Shown here in pieces: positions 1-9,014 of a stretch of 64,000 nucleotides of DNA. The DNA lies in the NCBI RefSeq assembly GCF_000763945.1, contig NZ_JQFJ01000002.1:1240001-1304000 (forward strand), in the 5' to 3' direction. Under the pieces are notes generated by a model, which did not search any database, had not been told where the DNA came from, and saw only the letters and a program-made list of their open reading frames with translations. The position numbers and the translations under genes were made by a program. Positions within the stretch are counted from its first letter, which is position 1, and every line of letters begins with the position of its first letter. This DNA comes from Sphingopyxis sp. MWB1 (GTDB taxonomy: Bacteria > Pseudomonadota > Alphaproteobacteria > Sphingomonadales > Sphingomonadaceae).

Positions 1-3000
1 AAGCATATAGGGGGCTTCTCCCCCGGGATTGGCACGTGGTGCCTCGTTGATCCGCCCGACGACCCGCTTGCGATGCTGGGCGATCAACCAGTCAATTACG
101 CCCCCCGCTTTGGCCGAAGCCGATCGCACGGCGCTGTTGAAGCCGATCCGTTCGGCAATACCCAAAGCCGTCAGCCAATAGCCGATATAAAAGTCATGCT
201 GCGCAAGCACCGTACCGTCACGCCAACCGCAAACCCCGAAATATTGCGTACCCGCATAAACCACCCGGTCTTCGTCAATCTGGCCGTTGACCATGACATT
301 GGAGGGTGGATTGTCGAAGCCAGGCACCGCGCTTTTATGCGTGTCGCTGAACGCTTCGAAATCCTGCACGACGAAGGCCAGAATCTCCTCGCGGGAATAA
401 AGGCGACCCGATGTACGCGAAGCCGATTTCCAGATCAGGGCTGAGTGCAGAAACTGCCAGGCAGCACCGCGCTCGGCAAAGTTGGAAGCGCCGCCGAAAC
501 GCCCTGAGAGAATCCAATTTTCATAGAGGCGTCCCTGGTCGCTGAGCTTATGTCCCAAGAAGGCAAATTCTGGTGTTTGCCAGAGCAGCGACCCCCAATG
601 CGGAAACTGGTGGGCGTGCGGCAGATCAATCTCATTGGTGCCGAAATAGGGCTTGCGACTGCTTACACCGGCATAGGGCACTTTCGCCAACCAGGGACTG
701 TAGCTGTCAGCCATGGCATAGGGGCGACCGCCTTGCAGATACCAGGACCGATTGGCGGGGCGTGAGGCTTCGCCATAGCCATAATAATGATTGCGCAACC
801 CGATATCCCGGCTGGCGTTACTCCCCTTGAACAGAGGGGTACAGCGCCCCTTCTCAAAAGCATGATAGGGATCGCTGACATAGGCCGTCAGATAGTCGAG
901 CGCGATAACCGACCAGGGCTTTCCATCATGCGGCCGGTTCGCGCTGATGTCATGGATATACTGCCCGACCGGCTCTGCGATAGCCGCTCGATCATCCCGG
1001 ACGCCGCCCGGTCCTGTAATGGGAGACCGCCCGCATTGGTTGAAGGGCGTATAGCGCAGCCAGGTTGACGCCACAGCGGCAAGCGAGGTGAAATTGTAAA
1101 GCGACCCCTTCCAGGGATCGGACGTGACGCCCACAAGCGGTGTCAATGCAGCGTAACTGGTCGGCTCATAGGGCATGACCCGCGTGTTCCCGAACCCATT
1201 GGAACTGCCCCCGCCCCACAGGCGCCCGTCGAACCCGTTATTCGAATAATGGGTATGCGACGCATAACCGATGGTCACGTCATAGCGGGGAAGATTGGCA
1301 TTGATGAATGCCTGATCATAAGCGGTAGGCGTCCGGGACCGCCAGATGACCCCCGCGCGCACTGTGCCATGCGGATACCATCTGTCGCTGTCACTGGTGA
1401 TCGCGACCCCATAGCCGTCATAGCTGCCTTCAAAAATATGAGGAATGTCGGTCCCGTTGAGAGGCCCGCCATCAGGGCGCTCCACATGAGCCAGGACCAC
1501 CCCATTTTTATCCTCGATACGCCATTTATGCGGGATCATATAGCTGTCCTTGCCCGTCGGATCGCCGAAGGGATTATCGGGCATGGCAGAAGGGGCCCAA
1601 TCATATCCGAACTGGAACTGGACATAATCCGGGGTGCGAATAGCTTCACAATAATAGGCAATGCCTGCGATTTCCGGTACAGGTCCTTGCGGCAGACATT
1701 CCATCCACCGCGGCTGATTGGCGCGCAATAGCGGATCCTCGAACTGGCAGTTCTGCCGCGAGGGCCGGGTCATCACCAGCATATCGGCATGATCGACCGG
1801 CGATGCCCCCGACCAGTCTTCCAATATGGCGCGATAGGCGGTGCCAGCAGGAACGTCGATTGGCCCTATGATGACATTGACTGTCGAAGGAGTTCCGCCG
1901 CCGACCGGAGAATAGGATAATGTCTTGGCCGGTTGCGGCACGGGAACAGCAAGCGCATCGACATAGAGCCGCTCCAGATCAGACGCACGGATCGGCCCTG
2001 ACGATATCGGCGTAAAAGTGTCGCCTTGCGCTAACTGCTCAAGTTCGAGAGAAACTTCCCTGACTTCAAGGTCGACCGAATTGGAAACATTGTCGAGCGA
2101 CGCATTGCATTCGAAAATGGCTTCCGGGGTAACGCGTGGCTTGAATGGAAGCGTTTGAGAAGGGCCAAAGGGCGAGCCGCCGCGCAAGAAAGTCACCGTT
2201 CCGCCCGGTCCTTGAGGATCATCCTCATATCGGACGGCAACATCTTCCTCTATGCTGTTGGAGAGTCCCGCGACGCTGTAGAGCGTCGCTGTCTGCCCAT
2301 CACGCTCCACAAGCAACTTTACCCGTCCTGGTTGCCAATAGCCATGAAGAGAAAATTGCGCATGCGCATAATGATATAAGGAAACTAAAGGAGCGCCATG
2401 CTGAGGAAGAATGCCCTTGAACCTCGCAACAATCACCCGGGGCGCCTGGCTCGTAGCCGGATCTGCTGTCGTCGGGAGAGATATCCCCAGTTCATGAGCA
2501 GACAAATAGGTACCTGCCTGCAATTGAAGCCGACCATTGCCATAGGACGCTCCCGTCCCGATCATATCCAGATTATTGACCGTCACCCCGCCGTTGGTTT
2601 GGACAGGGTCATAAGAGGATGCCACTTGAGAAAAGATATACGCCGTTCCGACCATTTTCGGTACGGCATCGATATCTCTGCGTACGAGAGAAAGATCAGA
2701 AGCGATCGTCAGATCATAATCACCGCTCGCCCCCTCCATATCGAGGTTGAGAGGAAAGCGCGTTCCAGGCTCGCCATATACCGTCAGATCGCCGGGATCG
2801 GGAGGAGTGGGATCATCGCTGACGCCAAGGCGAAGCTGAATCTGGCTAAGCTGCTGAGCTCCCGAATTGGCTGTATTGCCAAGCGACGCATTGCATTCCA
2901 GCCGACAATCCGGGGTGATCCGCAGCTTGAAACCTAGCGAATGGGGACTGCCATGCACAATGCCGTCGACGAGAAAAGTGATGGTGCCGCCCGGACCGCC

Positions 3001-3450
3001 TTCGTCATCATCCCAGCGAACCTCTATCCGGCATTCCTGCGTGGTAGAAATCCCCCCTATGCTGTCAATCATGGCGCTATTGCCATTTCGCTCGATATTC
3101 AGCCGCAGCTTCCCCGGCTCCCAATGCGAGTAGAGCGCAAAACGCGCCTGCTCCCATTTATAGAGAGAAACCAGGACCACTTCCTCGCTGGGCAAAATGC
3201 CCGTCCAGACGAGAGCACAGGAAGCTGGCGTCTGGGTCAAGGCCGGATCGGGATCAGTGGGAAGGGTTATTCCCGCAGCGCCGGCATCCAGAGAGGTTCC
3301 TGCAGGAAGGTGCAAACGCCCGCTGCTATAAGAGGCTCCGTTCCCAACGATGGCGAGCACTTCCGTCGTGACGCCGCCATTTGTCTGATCTGGCGCAAAT
3401 GGCCCGGTACCATTGCTCAGGTTGAAACTGGACAGCTTGGGACCGGTCAT
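1..3450 (-). CDS. Large repeat-containing protein of unknown function, 3' end cut by window edge
   Basis: An uninterrupted reading frame runs from ATG at 3450 to base 1, giving 1150 codons without a stop, so the gene continues beyond the window. A strong ribosome binding site (GGAGGTGG) lies just before the ATG. No signal peptide is visible at the N-terminus. Two collinear modules are obvious: residues about 22-200 and 284-462, offset by exactly 262 residues, sharing motifs such as QTNGGVT, GASY.GRL.L, GPGGT.TFL and ECNASL. Their spacing and beta-rich look suggest concanavalin A/LamG-like folds, but this is inference. Residues about 490-1150 are unique, rich in Tyr/Trp/Gly, and resemble no family I recognise. 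The gene is preceded by an AT-rich stretch. It could be a surface, phage-tail-like or carbohydrate-binding protein; function unknown. Confidence 0.85.
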   Translation of the reverse strand, partial: MTGPKLSSFNLSNGTGPFAPDQTNGGVTTEVLAIVGNGASYSSGRLHLPAGTSLDAGAAGITLPTDPDPALTQTPASCALVWTGILPSEEVVLVSLYKWEQARFALYSHWEPGKLRLNIERNGNSAMIDSIGGISTTQECRIEVRWDDDEGGPGGTITFLVDGIVHGSPHSLGFKLRITPDCRLECNASLGNTANSGAQQLSQIQLRLGVSDDPTPPDPGDLTVYGEPGTRFPLNLDMEGASGDYDLTIASDLSLVRRDIDAVPKMVGTAYIFSQVASSYDPVQTNGGVTVNNLDMIGTGASYGNGRLQLQAGTYLSAHELGISLPTTADPATSQAPRVIVARFKGILPQHGAPLVSLYHYAHAQFSLHGYWQPGRVKLLVERDGQTATLYSVAGLSNSIEEDVAVRYEDDPQGPGGTVTFLRGGSPFGPSQTLPFKPRVTPEAIFECNASLDNVSNSVDLEVREVSLELEQLAQGDTFTPISSGPIRASDLERLYVDALAVPVPQPAKTLSYSPVGGGTPSTVNVIIGPIDVPAGTAYRAILEDWSGASPVDHADMLVMTRPSRQNCQFEDPLLRANQPRWMECLPQGPVPEIAGIAYYCEAIRTPDYVQFQFGYDWAPSAMPDNPFGDPTGKDSYMIPHKWRIEDKNGVVLAHVERPDGGPLNGTDIPHIFEGSYDGYGVAITSDSDRWYPHGTVRAGVIWRSRTPTAYDQAFINANLPRYDVTIGYASHTHYSNNGFDGRLWGGGSSNGFGNTRVMPYEPTSYAALTPLVGVTSDPWKGSLYNFTSLAAVASTWLRYTPFNQCGRSPITGPGGVRDDRAAIAEPVGQYIHDISANRPHDGKPWSVIALDYLTAYVSDPYHAFEKGRCTPLFKGSNASRDIGLRNHYYGYGEASRPANRSWYLQGGRPYAMADSYSPWLAKVPYAGVSSRKPYFGTNEIDLPHAHQFPHWGSLLWQTPEFAFLGHKLSDQGRLYENWILSGRFGGASNFAERGAAWQFLHSALIWKSASRTSGRLYSREEILAFVVQDFEAFSDTHKSAVPGFDNPPSNVMVNGQIDEDRVVYAGTQYFGVCGWRDGTVLAQHDFYIGYWLTALGIAERIGFNSAVRSASAKAGGVIDWLIAQHRKRVVGRINEAPRANPGGEAPYML

Positions 3451-3670
3451 ATTCCACCTCCGCTTAAAAATAACGCGAAAGCAAATCTTCTTAGATACAG
3501 AATTTGTCAATTACATTTGCATTTAAAAACAATCTAAAATTCTAAAGAATGACAAATTAGAAATCTATCCAACACAGAAACACATGACTATTCACATTAT
3601 CAGCGACATCCTCAGCATTATTTAGACACTGCGAGTGCCAAAATAATTCACCATTGAACACGTCGGTTTA
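3451..3670 (-). promoter_or_regulatory. AT-rich upstream region of the large repeat gene
   Basis: About 220 bases with clearly lower GC than the surroundings and many A/T runs, lying between the start of the large minus-strand gene and the decayed recombinase/IS remnant. It contains no convincing reading frame. It probably holds the promoter of the large gene; I cannot place a specific -35/-10 pair with confidence. The composition is consistent with recently acquired DNA. Confidence 0.45.
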
Positions 3671-4034
3671 GGTTCGTGCACAAAGGGAAGCCAGATCAAC
3701 GCATCGACCCGGCCGGGGATCATGCGGAACGGCGAGCTGAAGCCCTGCACGTCACGCGCCTGCCCCGGCATCAGCGCCAAACCGAACTGACGGCTTTTCG
3801 CATCCGGGCATTGAGCTTGGTGGTGAAGCCGCCGCGTGATCGCCGCGGCATTCATTCTGTCGTCGTCCGTCCGTCTGGGATATCCTCCGAAACCATACGA
3901 TAACTGACGAGGGATAATCGAATATGCTTCGCCTCACGCAGCAACACAGTTCGGATCTTGTCGACGAACAGGAGCCATTCTCACATTTACCGATATTAGC
4001 GCTTGAGGCGCCCCCGCGAGGCAATGTTCGCGGC
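3671..4034 (-). pseudogene. Decayed serine-recombinase tail joined to IS5-type transposase fragment (left direct repeat)
   Basis: This segment aligns over its whole length with 15500-15870 in the same orientation, with many substitutions and small indels. Read on the minus strand, the part above about 3860 matches, through frameshifts, the C-terminal end of the recombinase relic at 15.7-17.1 kb. The part below reads like an IS5-family transposase core, with pieces resembling LALMPGQARDVQGF and FRMIPGRVDALI, but it lacks the rest of the enzyme. The same unusual junction in both copies means they descend from one ancestral arrangement. It has no coding capacity of its own. Confidence 0.7.
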
Positions 4035-4068
4035 TTTGGGGTCGCCTGCATCACAATCGCCACCAGAA

Positions 4069-4106
4069 ATCAATGAGTCCTGACCCTAGGGTCAGGACTC
4101 ATTGAT
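4069..4106. repeat. Perfect 19-bp head-to-head palindrome of IS left ends
   Basis: Bases 4069-4087 are the exact reverse complement of 4088-4106 (arm AGGGTCAGGACTCATTGAT). The right half is the left terminal inverted repeat of the IS5-type element. The left half is an extra, outward copy of the same end, identical to the left end and not to the right end, which differs at one base. It may be the surviving tip of a second, oppositely oriented element. Confidence 0.8.
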
Positions 4107-4495
4107 CAGAGCCAGAAGATGATGGTTGCAGCGAGAGCGACGGCGGAGAAGAAGACCTTCGGGCACCGATCGTAGCGGGTTGCGACACGCCGCCAGTCCT
4201 TGAGACGCCCGAACATGATCTCGATGCGGTTGCGGCGTTTGTAGCGGCGCTTGTCATATTTGACGGTCTTGTTCCGGATTTTTCGGCCCGGGATACAGGG
4301 GGTGATACCCTTCTCCTGTAGGGCGTCGCGGAACCAGTCGGCGTCGTAGCCCCGGTCGGCGAGGATCCATTGCGCCTTGGGAAGAGTATCGAGCAGCGCG
4401 GCCGCGCCCGTATAATCGCTGACCTGGCCGGCAGTCATGAAGAAGCTGATCGGACGGCCGTTCGCATCGGTCACGGCATGAAGCTTGGTGTTCAT
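4106..4495 (-). CDS. IS5-family transposase, second frame (OrfB)
   Basis: A 129-residue frame beginning MNTKLHAVTDANGRP and containing the remaining DDE residues: Asp in LADRGYDADWFRD and Glu in RIEIMFGRLKDWRR. It ends just inside the left inverted repeat, as expected for the element. The homology to the family begins upstream of this ATG (reading through GRTKGG), so it is probably made as a fusion with OrfA through the A5G7 tract and not from its own start. Function is cut-and-paste transposition of the element. Whether the fusion is still produced cannot be decided from sequence. Confidence 0.75.
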   Translation of the reverse strand: MNTKLHAVTDANGRPISFFMTAGQVSDYTGAAALLDTLPKAQWILADRGYDADWFRDALQEKGITPCIPGRKIRNKTVKYDKRRYKRRNRIEIMFGRLKDWRRVATRYDRCPKVFFSAVALAATIIFWL

Positions 4496-4865
4496 ACCGC
4501 CTTTCGTGCGGCCGATCAGGCGTCCCGCCCCCCCTTTTTACCCCAAGGCTCGACGCCGTGCGGTGCGCTTTGAGATAGGTCGCGTCGATCATGATCGTCT
4601 TGCGATCGGGAGCCTGCGGTATCGCCAGGCCTTCCATCATGCGGATGAAGATGCCTTTGTCGCTCCAACGCTTCCAGCGATTATAGAGTGTCTTTGCCGG
4701 GCCATATTCCCTCGGCGCATCCCGCCACCTCAGTCCATTGCGATTGACGAAGATGATCCCGCTCAAAACCCGCCGATCATCAACCCGCTCGCGACCATGG
4801 CTCTTCGGAAAATACGGCTGAAGACGTTCCATCTGCTCGTCCGTCAGCGAGAATAAATCACTCAA
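4254..4865 (-). CDS. IS5-family transposase, first frame (OrfA)
   Basis: The N-terminal part matches IS5/IS427 transposases: MSDLFSLTDEQMERLQPYFP, then a conserved WRDAPREYGPAKTLYNRW block and the first catalytic Asp in MIDATYLKAHRTA. At about 4528-4539 the minus strand has a run of five A followed by seven G. Beyond it the true homology moves to another frame (OrfB), so the last ~85 residues of this 203-residue frame are out-of-frame sequence. Two-frame transposases are usual in this group. Here the second part is in the +1 frame, so one base must be skipped, by ribosomal or transcriptional slippage; alternatively the extra G is an inactivating indel. Confidence 0.75.
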   Translation of the reverse strand: MSDLFSLTDEQMERLQPYFPKSHGRERVDDRRVLSGIIFVNRNGLRWRDAPREYGPAKTLYNRWKRWSDKGIFIRMMEGLAIPQAPDRKTIMIDATYLKAHRTASSLGVKRGGGTPDRPHERRYEHQASCRDRCERPSDQLLHDCRPGQRLYGRGRAARYSSQGAMDPRRPGLRRRLVPRRPTGEGYHPLYPGPKNPEQDRQI

Positions 4866-4958
4866 ATTCAGGCTCCTTCGCGGCCGCCTGAATCATAGTC
4901 GCTAACCCAAATCAATGGGTCCTGACCCTAAGCATTTCAGAGCGCACTCAACTCTGAA

Positions 4959-5720
4959 CTACCCCGAAGGAGGAAGGTCAGGATCTTCCCTACGATTTTC
5001 ACTCATTACTGTGTGATTATTATCTATCATGTACTTGATTTTGAATAAGTCATTATCAGATGTCACACCCAGCTTGCGAAAAGCTGTTGATTTTTGTGTG
5101 CTAATGGTCTTTTTGCTGCGGCCAAACTTTTCGGCAATTGCGCTTACACTCATGCCATCAAGGAAGCATCTAATGACTTCCCGCTCGCGTGCGGAAAGGT
5201 TCGAGCCATTTAGAAGTGCCTGCTCGGTATCCTGAAGCCCGAGACTCTGAGCCGGGTCTTGCGAGGATGGTGAGGTCAGCGAGGCCGTTTCGGCAAGTTG
5301 GTAAAGCATCTCTTCATTGAGATATATTTTTCCCGAAACGACTTTTCGGACGGCGCGCACTACTTCGTCCAGATCTTGGCTTTTCCCAACAAAGCCGCGC
5401 GCTCCCACGCGCAGAGCCAAGCTGACGGTAGCAGGCGTGTAGTGTGAGGAGAGTATCAGAATGTGACTTTCTGGATATTTTATCCTTAGCGCCCTGATAA
5501 GAGAGATACCGTCTATTTCCAAAGGGCCCAGCGAATAATCTATCAGCAGGACATCCGCGGGCGCATCGCGCAAACCTGTAATAAGGTCGCGACTATTGGC
5601 GTAGTTTCCCACCATCAGAAAGTCCGGTTCGGCAGTCAATCTGGATGCTATGCCGTATCGGACGACTGCATGATCGTCGAGCATTGCAATACGAATTTGA
5701 CCTGCCGGTCTACCGAACAC
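4959..5720 (-). CDS. BvgA/RcsB-like response regulator (receiver plus LuxR HTH)
   Basis: A receiver domain (IRIAMLDDHAVVRYG at its start, phospho-acceptor Asp in LLIDYSL near residue 61, Lys in GFVGKS) is followed by a LuxR-type helix-turn-helix (LSAREREVIRCFLDG to ISTQKSTAFRKLGV). I place the start at GTG 5720, which has a GGGAGG ribosome binding site 8 bases away. A longer frame from ATG 5891 is open but lacks a binding site and adds about 57 unlike residues. The gene lies directly downstream of the fimbrial operon on the same strand, while a BvgS-like kinase lies upstream, so the pair probably controls the fimbriae. It is the last gene before the IS element. Confidence 0.85.
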   Translation of the reverse strand: MFGRPAGQIRIAMLDDHAVVRYGIASRLTAEPDFLMVGNYANSRDLITGLRDAPADVLLIDYSLGPLEIDGISLIRALRIKYPESHILILSSHYTPATVSLALRVGARGFVGKSQDLDEVVRAVRKVVSGKIYLNEEMLYQLAETASLTSPSSQDPAQSLGLQDTEQALLNGSNLSAREREVIRCFLDGMSVSAIAEKFGRSKKTISTQKSTAFRKLGVTSDNDLFKIKYMIDNNHTVMSENRREDPDLPPSG

Positions 5721-5728
5721 GAATGATG

Positions 5729-5752
5729 CCTCCCGGAGGGGGCTTTGCCCCC
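5729..5752 (-). promoter_or_regulatory. Hairpin and ribosome binding site before the response regulator
   Basis: A 6-bp stem with a 3-base loop (GGGGGC/GCCCCC, 5738-5752) sits immediately upstream of the GGGAGG binding site (5729-5734 on the minus strand) of the GTG start at 5720. It could limit read-through from the fimbrial operon or modulate translation; inference only. Confidence 0.4.
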
Positions 5753-5918
5753 GAAACACGGACGATACAGAAGCGACACCACATCGGCAAGCCCGACGGA
5801 TCCTCTTCAATAGAGATCGACTATGCCGGAACACAATTGCCTGTCCGCAAATACCGCTGGAAATGAGCAGCCGGACGCAATTGTCTATCATTGCGTTGGA
5901 ATGGACTGCACACGGCCA

Positions 5919-6473
5919 TCACTCGGAAGAGTGAGAGAGAGTTGCCCGCCCTTCGATTTGCGTTGCATCCCGTACGCGGGAAAGATCTCCGTCAATAGAC
6001 GCATCGATCTCGATCGTCGCGGAAAGAAGCTTTCCCACAACTCGCCTTCCTGACTGAATGGCAAACACCGTCTGCCCCGGAGACAGCATAACCGCTGCGC
6101 CCGAAAGATCGGCGGTATTACCTCCACCCTTCCGCGTCAACGAAACGGGCACGCCGTCGACCATAGCATTTGACAGCCTCAAACTGAAAAGGCCTGACGG
6201 TCCAAAGCGGAGCTTGTCGGCTTCCGCCAGATCGCCATCAAGACGCAAGCCCATCGGCGCAGGCTGCGCGCAGCTTATACTCAGCGAGAGGCGCTTCTGC
6301 CCGAGCGCAATTGACGTGCCGGGACGACCTGTCGCAATCTCCCCCCGGTTCAGTGCGCCATAGTCTATCTCCGTATCGCTCAGCCGAACCTCGCAGGCGG
6401 AAGCATGCGCTGCGCCACCCAAAAAAAGTGCCAAGGTTAATAGACTTTTACTAATGGGCATATATTTAAACAT
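5919..6473 (-). CDS. Fimbrial minor subunit / tip protein
   Basis: An exported beta-rich protein of about 184 residues. Starts at ATG 6473 (overlapping the usher stop) or ATG 6461 both give a plausible signal peptide (MPISKSLLTLALFLGGAAHA, cut after ASA). Two cysteines (ACEVRL and ISCAQP) are spaced as in chaperone-usher subunits, and the C-terminus ends in an alternating strand pattern (IEGRATLSHS). It is the last structural gene of the cluster, the usual place for a minor or tip subunit, and overlaps the usher by a few bases, implying coupled translation. It is clearly different from the two DUF1120-like pilins. The role as initiator or adhesin is inferred from position. Confidence 0.65.
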   Translation of the reverse strand: MFKYMPISKSLLTLALFLGGAAHASACEVRLSDTEIDYGALNRGEIATGRPGTSIALGQKRLSLSISCAQPAPMGLRLDGDLAEADKLRFGPSGLFSLRLSNAMVDGVPVSLTRKGGGNTADLSGAAVMLSPGQTVFAIQSGRRVVGKLLSATIEIDASIDGDLSRVRDATQIEGRATLSHSSE

Positions 6474-8970
6474 CACACATACCCTCTGCCGTGTCGTATA
6501 GTGCATTTTCGTCACCTTCGGACTTGAGTATCACCGTCAGATTACAGCTCCTGCCGTCAGGCCGCGTCACCTTGAGCGTGGAAGGAGACTTGTTTCCAAC
6601 CAAGAAGATGGCTCCGTCGTCGAGCACGGTTGTCAGAAAGCCATTGTCCGGCCCAAACACTGAGGACCCTTTCTCCAGCGGCACACCCTTGGCGTCGACT
6701 GCATGGACCAGAACCCGGTTGGTTTCGATCACATCGAACCCGACCATGTTTACCGATCCGCGGCCAGCGTCGATCATTTTGACGCCGTTTTTGATGTCAA
6801 TCTGGCGCGGGAGCGTCTTGGTTGCGATTTCGATCCGACTGGTTTTATAGGATTTGAGCTGCGGAATCACAGCCTCCCCTTCGCCGTCGGTCCACACAGG
6901 GCCATAGGGGGTAGCCACCTTCACGCCTGATATGTCGCCCACTTTGACGATACCGAAAGTATCGTCGACGGGATAGGGCGACAAGGTCGCGCCGTCTTTG
7001 TGCGCGACCACGCTACCCCGAAGACGTGCGCCATAGCTGCGGCTCGAACCATTCTGCGAATAGCTGATGTCGGCATCCGCGATGCGCGTAGTTGCCGATA
7101 GGTTACCCGAAAGATAGAGATCACCGGTTCCGCTGTTATGCTCTGCAGCAACGCGATAGGCCAGATGGTCGTTAACCCGCTCACTCATGGAGGCTCCCAC
7201 GCGGGAGGTACCGCCGCGTTGGCTGGCATAAGCGCGCACGCGGCGCGGCCCGAACGGAATACTGAGGTTCAGGAGGAAGGCGTTGCCGCCGCGATACTCC
7301 TCGCTTGATCCACCGATAGTGGTTTCAACATTGGCCGAGAGAGTAGCCCGGTCGATCATCGTACTCCAAGAGCCTGTTAGCCGGTCGACCCACTGCCCAG
7401 AGAAGGTGCGGTTCGAACTATAGGCCAAGTTGAAGCTGCCAAGCGACGAATGCGCCCAAGTCACCGACGCGGTTAACTGGTTCTTGAATCGCTGATTCCA
7501 ATGGTCACCGTCATCCGGGATTATGGTGTCGCTGAGATCTCGATAGCCAATGGTCTGTCGCGTTCCGGACAGGCTAAGCGAAAGATTTTCGGCAAGGCGC
7601 GTATTCGCAGCGATGCTGAATCGTGTTCCTCTATCGGAATCCGTAGTAGAGAAGATGTTTCGCATGCTCACCACCGTGTCACGGCCAAGGCTGGTATCGA
7701 GCCCCCAGCCCGCCGCCTTATAGTTGTTGGCGACGGCCGCGGCGGCAGTAAGCATTGTACCTTCATCCAGACGCCATGTACCCGCGCCCGTTGCAACCCA
7801 TGGTAGCGCAGACTCGTCCCCGCTTATTTCCCGGACCTTACCGAGAGCAAAACTATATCCCGCGGGTGCGAGCGCGGCTGTGCGAAAAGATGCCGCCGGA
7901 ACGACGAAGCTACGTTCACTTCCGTCGGTCTCGCGGATCGTCACGCTAAGATCAGAGCTGGTATTGAGCAGCGGGATGTCGGTCAGCTTAAATGGCCCTT
8001 CCGGAACCATTGTAGTATAGATCAGCACCCCCGCCTGGCGGATATGGACAGTGGCTTGGGTCTGGGCGACACCTTCGACCAGCACGCCAGCACCGGCCTG
8101 TTCAAGAAGTGAGGTTTCCGGTGTCAACTGGACACCATAGATCGGCGCGCCCGCAAGAAGGGGATTGGCGATGTTGATCTGGCCAATCTGCGCGGTCAGT
8201 TTCCGTTCCGGAAATGTTCGCTGGGCATAGGCATAGAGATGTTCGAACCGATCGCGACCATTATCATTCGTATAGATTTGGCGGCTGCGGACCACCCAAT
8301 CCGCTATATTGAAACCAATCTGGCTCGATGCCGAGATATAGTTGCGCGTTAATCCGCTCGTGGTGGAGCGTTGCGCAACTACGTCATAATTCATCACGCC
8401 AGCGCTCCCCCCCCGGCTATACGCTTCGATTTGATGGGCGTCGTCGCCTAAAGCATTCTGGGGCACGACAAGCACAACTTCGTCGCGGTTGGGCCGCAGC
8501 GTGAGGCTAGTCTGTGGATAGGCTGTCAGGAAGGCGAAGCAGCGCTCGGCCTCCGGCGCTTCGGGATTGAGTATGAAGTCAGATCCCGGTCGGCGAAGGC
8601 CGGCCTCGCTTAAGAAATTGCCATCAAAGCAAAGCTGTCCATCCTTATCGAAGCGCGCCTCCACATTACCGCGTTTCACGCCGTTTAGGATGAGCGTCAC
8701 CATACGGCTGCCGCTGGAAAACTTCGGCGCGTCCCTGAAATATTCGGCGAGCTTCGGATCGATGCCGCGCCCACGCAACATCTCGGCGTCGAAATCCACC
8801 TGGGCGTGAGCGTCGCCCTCCGCCGCACCGGCCTGCGCGGACACCGATATGCCACTGGTCAGCAGCATACCCGAGATTACATGGGCCGCAGCTATGCGAC
8901 TGCCGGATGTAAGATGCAGACGCGCACGGCAAGGGCGGCGCTTGCGCGCGGGGACAGAGGATTGGTTCAT
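6466..8970 (-). CDS. Outer membrane fimbrial usher
   Basis: An 834-residue protein of usher length. A long basic leader is followed by a hydrophobic stretch (IAAAHVISGMLLTSGISVSAQA), then an N-terminal domain (DFDAEMLRGRGID, LILNGVKRGN, LCFDGNFL), a large beta-barrel with the motif YTTMVPEGPFKLTDIPLLNT and a plug, and a C-terminal periplasmic domain ending in a Cys pair (RSCNLTV and GMCDV). Ushers accept chaperone-subunit complexes in the periplasm and assemble the fimbrial fibre through the outer membrane. The gene lies 44 bases downstream of the chaperone gene and overlaps the minor subunit gene, so the three form one transcription unit. Confidence 0.93.
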   Translation of the reverse strand: MNQSSVPARKRRPCRARLHLTSGSRIAAAHVISGMLLTSGISVSAQAGAAEGDAHAQVDFDAEMLRGRGIDPKLAEYFRDAPKFSSGSRMVTLILNGVKRGNVEARFDKDGQLCFDGNFLSEAGLRRPGSDFILNPEAPEAERCFAFLTAYPQTSLTLRPNRDEVVLVVPQNALGDDAHQIEAYSRGGSAGVMNYDVVAQRSTTSGLTRNYISASSQIGFNIADWVVRSRQIYTNDNGRDRFEHLYAYAQRTFPERKLTAQIGQINIANPLLAGAPIYGVQLTPETSLLEQAGAGVLVEGVAQTQATVHIRQAGVLIYTTMVPEGPFKLTDIPLLNTSSDLSVTIRETDGSERSFVVPAASFRTAALAPAGYSFALGKVREISGDESALPWVATGAGTWRLDEGTMLTAAAAVANNYKAAGWGLDTSLGRDTVVSMRNIFSTTDSDRGTRFSIAANTRLAENLSLSLSGTRQTIGYRDLSDTIIPDDGDHWNQRFKNQLTASVTWAHSSLGSFNLAYSSNRTFSGQWVDRLTGSWSTMIDRATLSANVETTIGGSSEEYRGGNAFLLNLSIPFGPRRVRAYASQRGGTSRVGASMSERVNDHLAYRVAAEHNSGTGDLYLSGNLSATTRIADADISYSQNGSSRSYGARLRGSVVAHKDGATLSPYPVDDTFGIVKVGDISGVKVATPYGPVWTDGEGEAVIPQLKSYKTSRIEIATKTLPRQIDIKNGVKMIDAGRGSVNMVGFDVIETNRVLVHAVDAKGVPLEKGSSVFGPDNGFLTTVLDDGAIFLVGNKSPSTLKVTRPDGRSCNLTVILKSEGDENALYDTAEGMCDV

Positions 8971-9014
8971 GGCGGATCTATCTCTGTGAGGGTCCGGGAA
9001 AGCGCTGCTCGCGG

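Larger units (their letters stand above)
4088..4929 (-). mobile_element. IS5-family (IS427-like) insertion sequence
   Basis: The element is 842 bp long. Its ends are AGGGTCAGGACTCATTGAT at 4088-4106 and, inverted, 4911-4929 (one mismatch in 19). It carries a transposase split over two frames on the minus strand. No clear target-site duplication is visible beyond a possible TA at the ends. It lies between the decayed recombinase remnant and the response regulator gene, so it is probably a later insertion into the island border. Only one full copy is present in the window. Confidence 0.85.

Noticed and set aside
1..2937. Several plus-strand frames of 60-180 codons at the left end
   Set aside because: All are opposite the continuous minus-strand frame with repeated modules and have no recognisable features.
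5721..5891. N-terminal extension of the response regulator from ATG 5891
   Set aside because: No ribosome binding site, non-conserved residues, and a strong binding site precedes the internal GTG start.
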